From Alsobacter ponti (GTDB lineage Bacteria; Pseudomonadota; Alphaproteobacteria; Rhizobiales; Beijerinckiaceae): 64,000 nt of DNA. The notes below the pieces were generated by a model. The model worked only from the letters and a program-made list of their open reading frames with translations, was not told where the DNA came from and searched no databases. Shown here in pieces: positions 63,904-64,000 of the stretch. The stretch lies in NCBI RefSeq assembly GCF_024294805.1, contig NZ_JANCLU010000011.1, positions 62,001 through 126,000 on the forward strand, written 5' to 3'. The translations under genes were made by a program, and so were the position numbers. The number at the start of each line of letters is the position of its first letter. Position 1 is the stretch's first letter.

Positions 63904-64000
63904 TCAGGGATAATAGGGCGACACGCATTCCCGCCGCGGCCCGTGGCGCGGTTTGAAGGTGTTGTCGATCTCCCGATAGGAGCGATAGCGCGCATGGCAC
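63904..64000 (-). CDS. BA14K-like protein, C-terminal end (cut by window edge)
   Basis: Only 31 codons are present, ending in a TGA at 63904-63906. The residues [20 protein letters not shown] and [11 protein letters not shown] match the C-terminal C-x-x-RY(R/K)S(F/Y) pattern of BA14K-family exported proteins of Rhizobiales. The N terminus lies outside the window, so the assignment is tentative. Confidence 0.5.
   Translation of the reverse strand, partial: CHARYRSYREIDNTFKPRHGPRRECVSPYYP

Noticed and set aside
1-64000. CRISPR arrays and rRNA genes
   Set aside because: No regularly spaced long direct repeats with unique spacers and no rRNA-like sequence were seen; the only short regular repeats are the 8-mers at 47013-47065.

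Overview
The window is about 64 kb of high-GC alphaproteobacterial chromosome, most likely from the order Hyphomicrobiales (Rhizobiales). The evidence is an ExoR-like Sel1-repeat regulator, a DnaA-like HdaA protein, a fused malic enzyme, an ErpA/dgt/argS neighbourhood and a partial BA14K-like protein. The species cannot be named from the sequence.

Positions 1-36.9 kb are ordinary core genome. In order they hold: argS (cut by the left edge), dgt, erpA, a PfkB-family sugar kinase, a large exported protein, the malic enzyme, aspS, rnd, and a ppx/ppk/hdaA/AI-2E transporter/CDP-alcohol phosphatidyltransferase block. A divergent purMN pair follows, then ndk with a clear terminator, a single-subunit molybdopterin oxidoreductase, xth, exoR, recG, a DUF502 membrane protein, glmS, glmU, the osmoregulated periplasmic glucan pair opgG-opgH and tRNA-Lys(TTT).

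Positions 36.86-51.87 kb are a 15 kb integrative element inserted in the 3' end of tRNA-Lys and bounded by 49-bp perfect direct repeats. Its tyrosine integrase lies next to the right repeat. It carries a phage replication module (AlpA-like regulator, RuvC-like nuclease, RepA-type AAA ATPase), a serine resolvase, both terminase subunits and a tape measure protein. No portal, capsid, tail tube or lysis gene is recognisable. Three features are unusual. An iteron-like array with 10-11 bp spacing lies just past the AAA gene. A cluster of inverted 9-mers resembling a res site lies just upstream of the resolvase. A NepR-like anti-sigma gene lies behind a textbook general-stress promoter (GGAAC-N16-CGTT), and a single-domain response regulator is found in the same element. 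Together these suggest a reduced phage, satellite or phage-plasmid that may interact with the host general stress response.

Positions 52.5-61.7 kb are an eight-gene co-directional array on the minus strand. The upstream half is a ketone-body/PHB-type trio: patatin, acetoacetate decarboxylase and 3-hydroxybutyrate dehydrogenase. After a weak hairpin come five tightly packed genes: a tandem-CMD protein, a glycyl radical enzyme, a short-chain dehydrogenase, a phosphofructokinase homologue with altered active-site motifs, and the glycyl radical activating enzyme. I do not recognise this combination as any characterised glycyl radical pathway, and it is the best candidate for an undescribed metabolic system here. 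An AraC-family regulator lies upstream on the same strand. The right edge holds small exported proteins and a GFA-family zinc protein.
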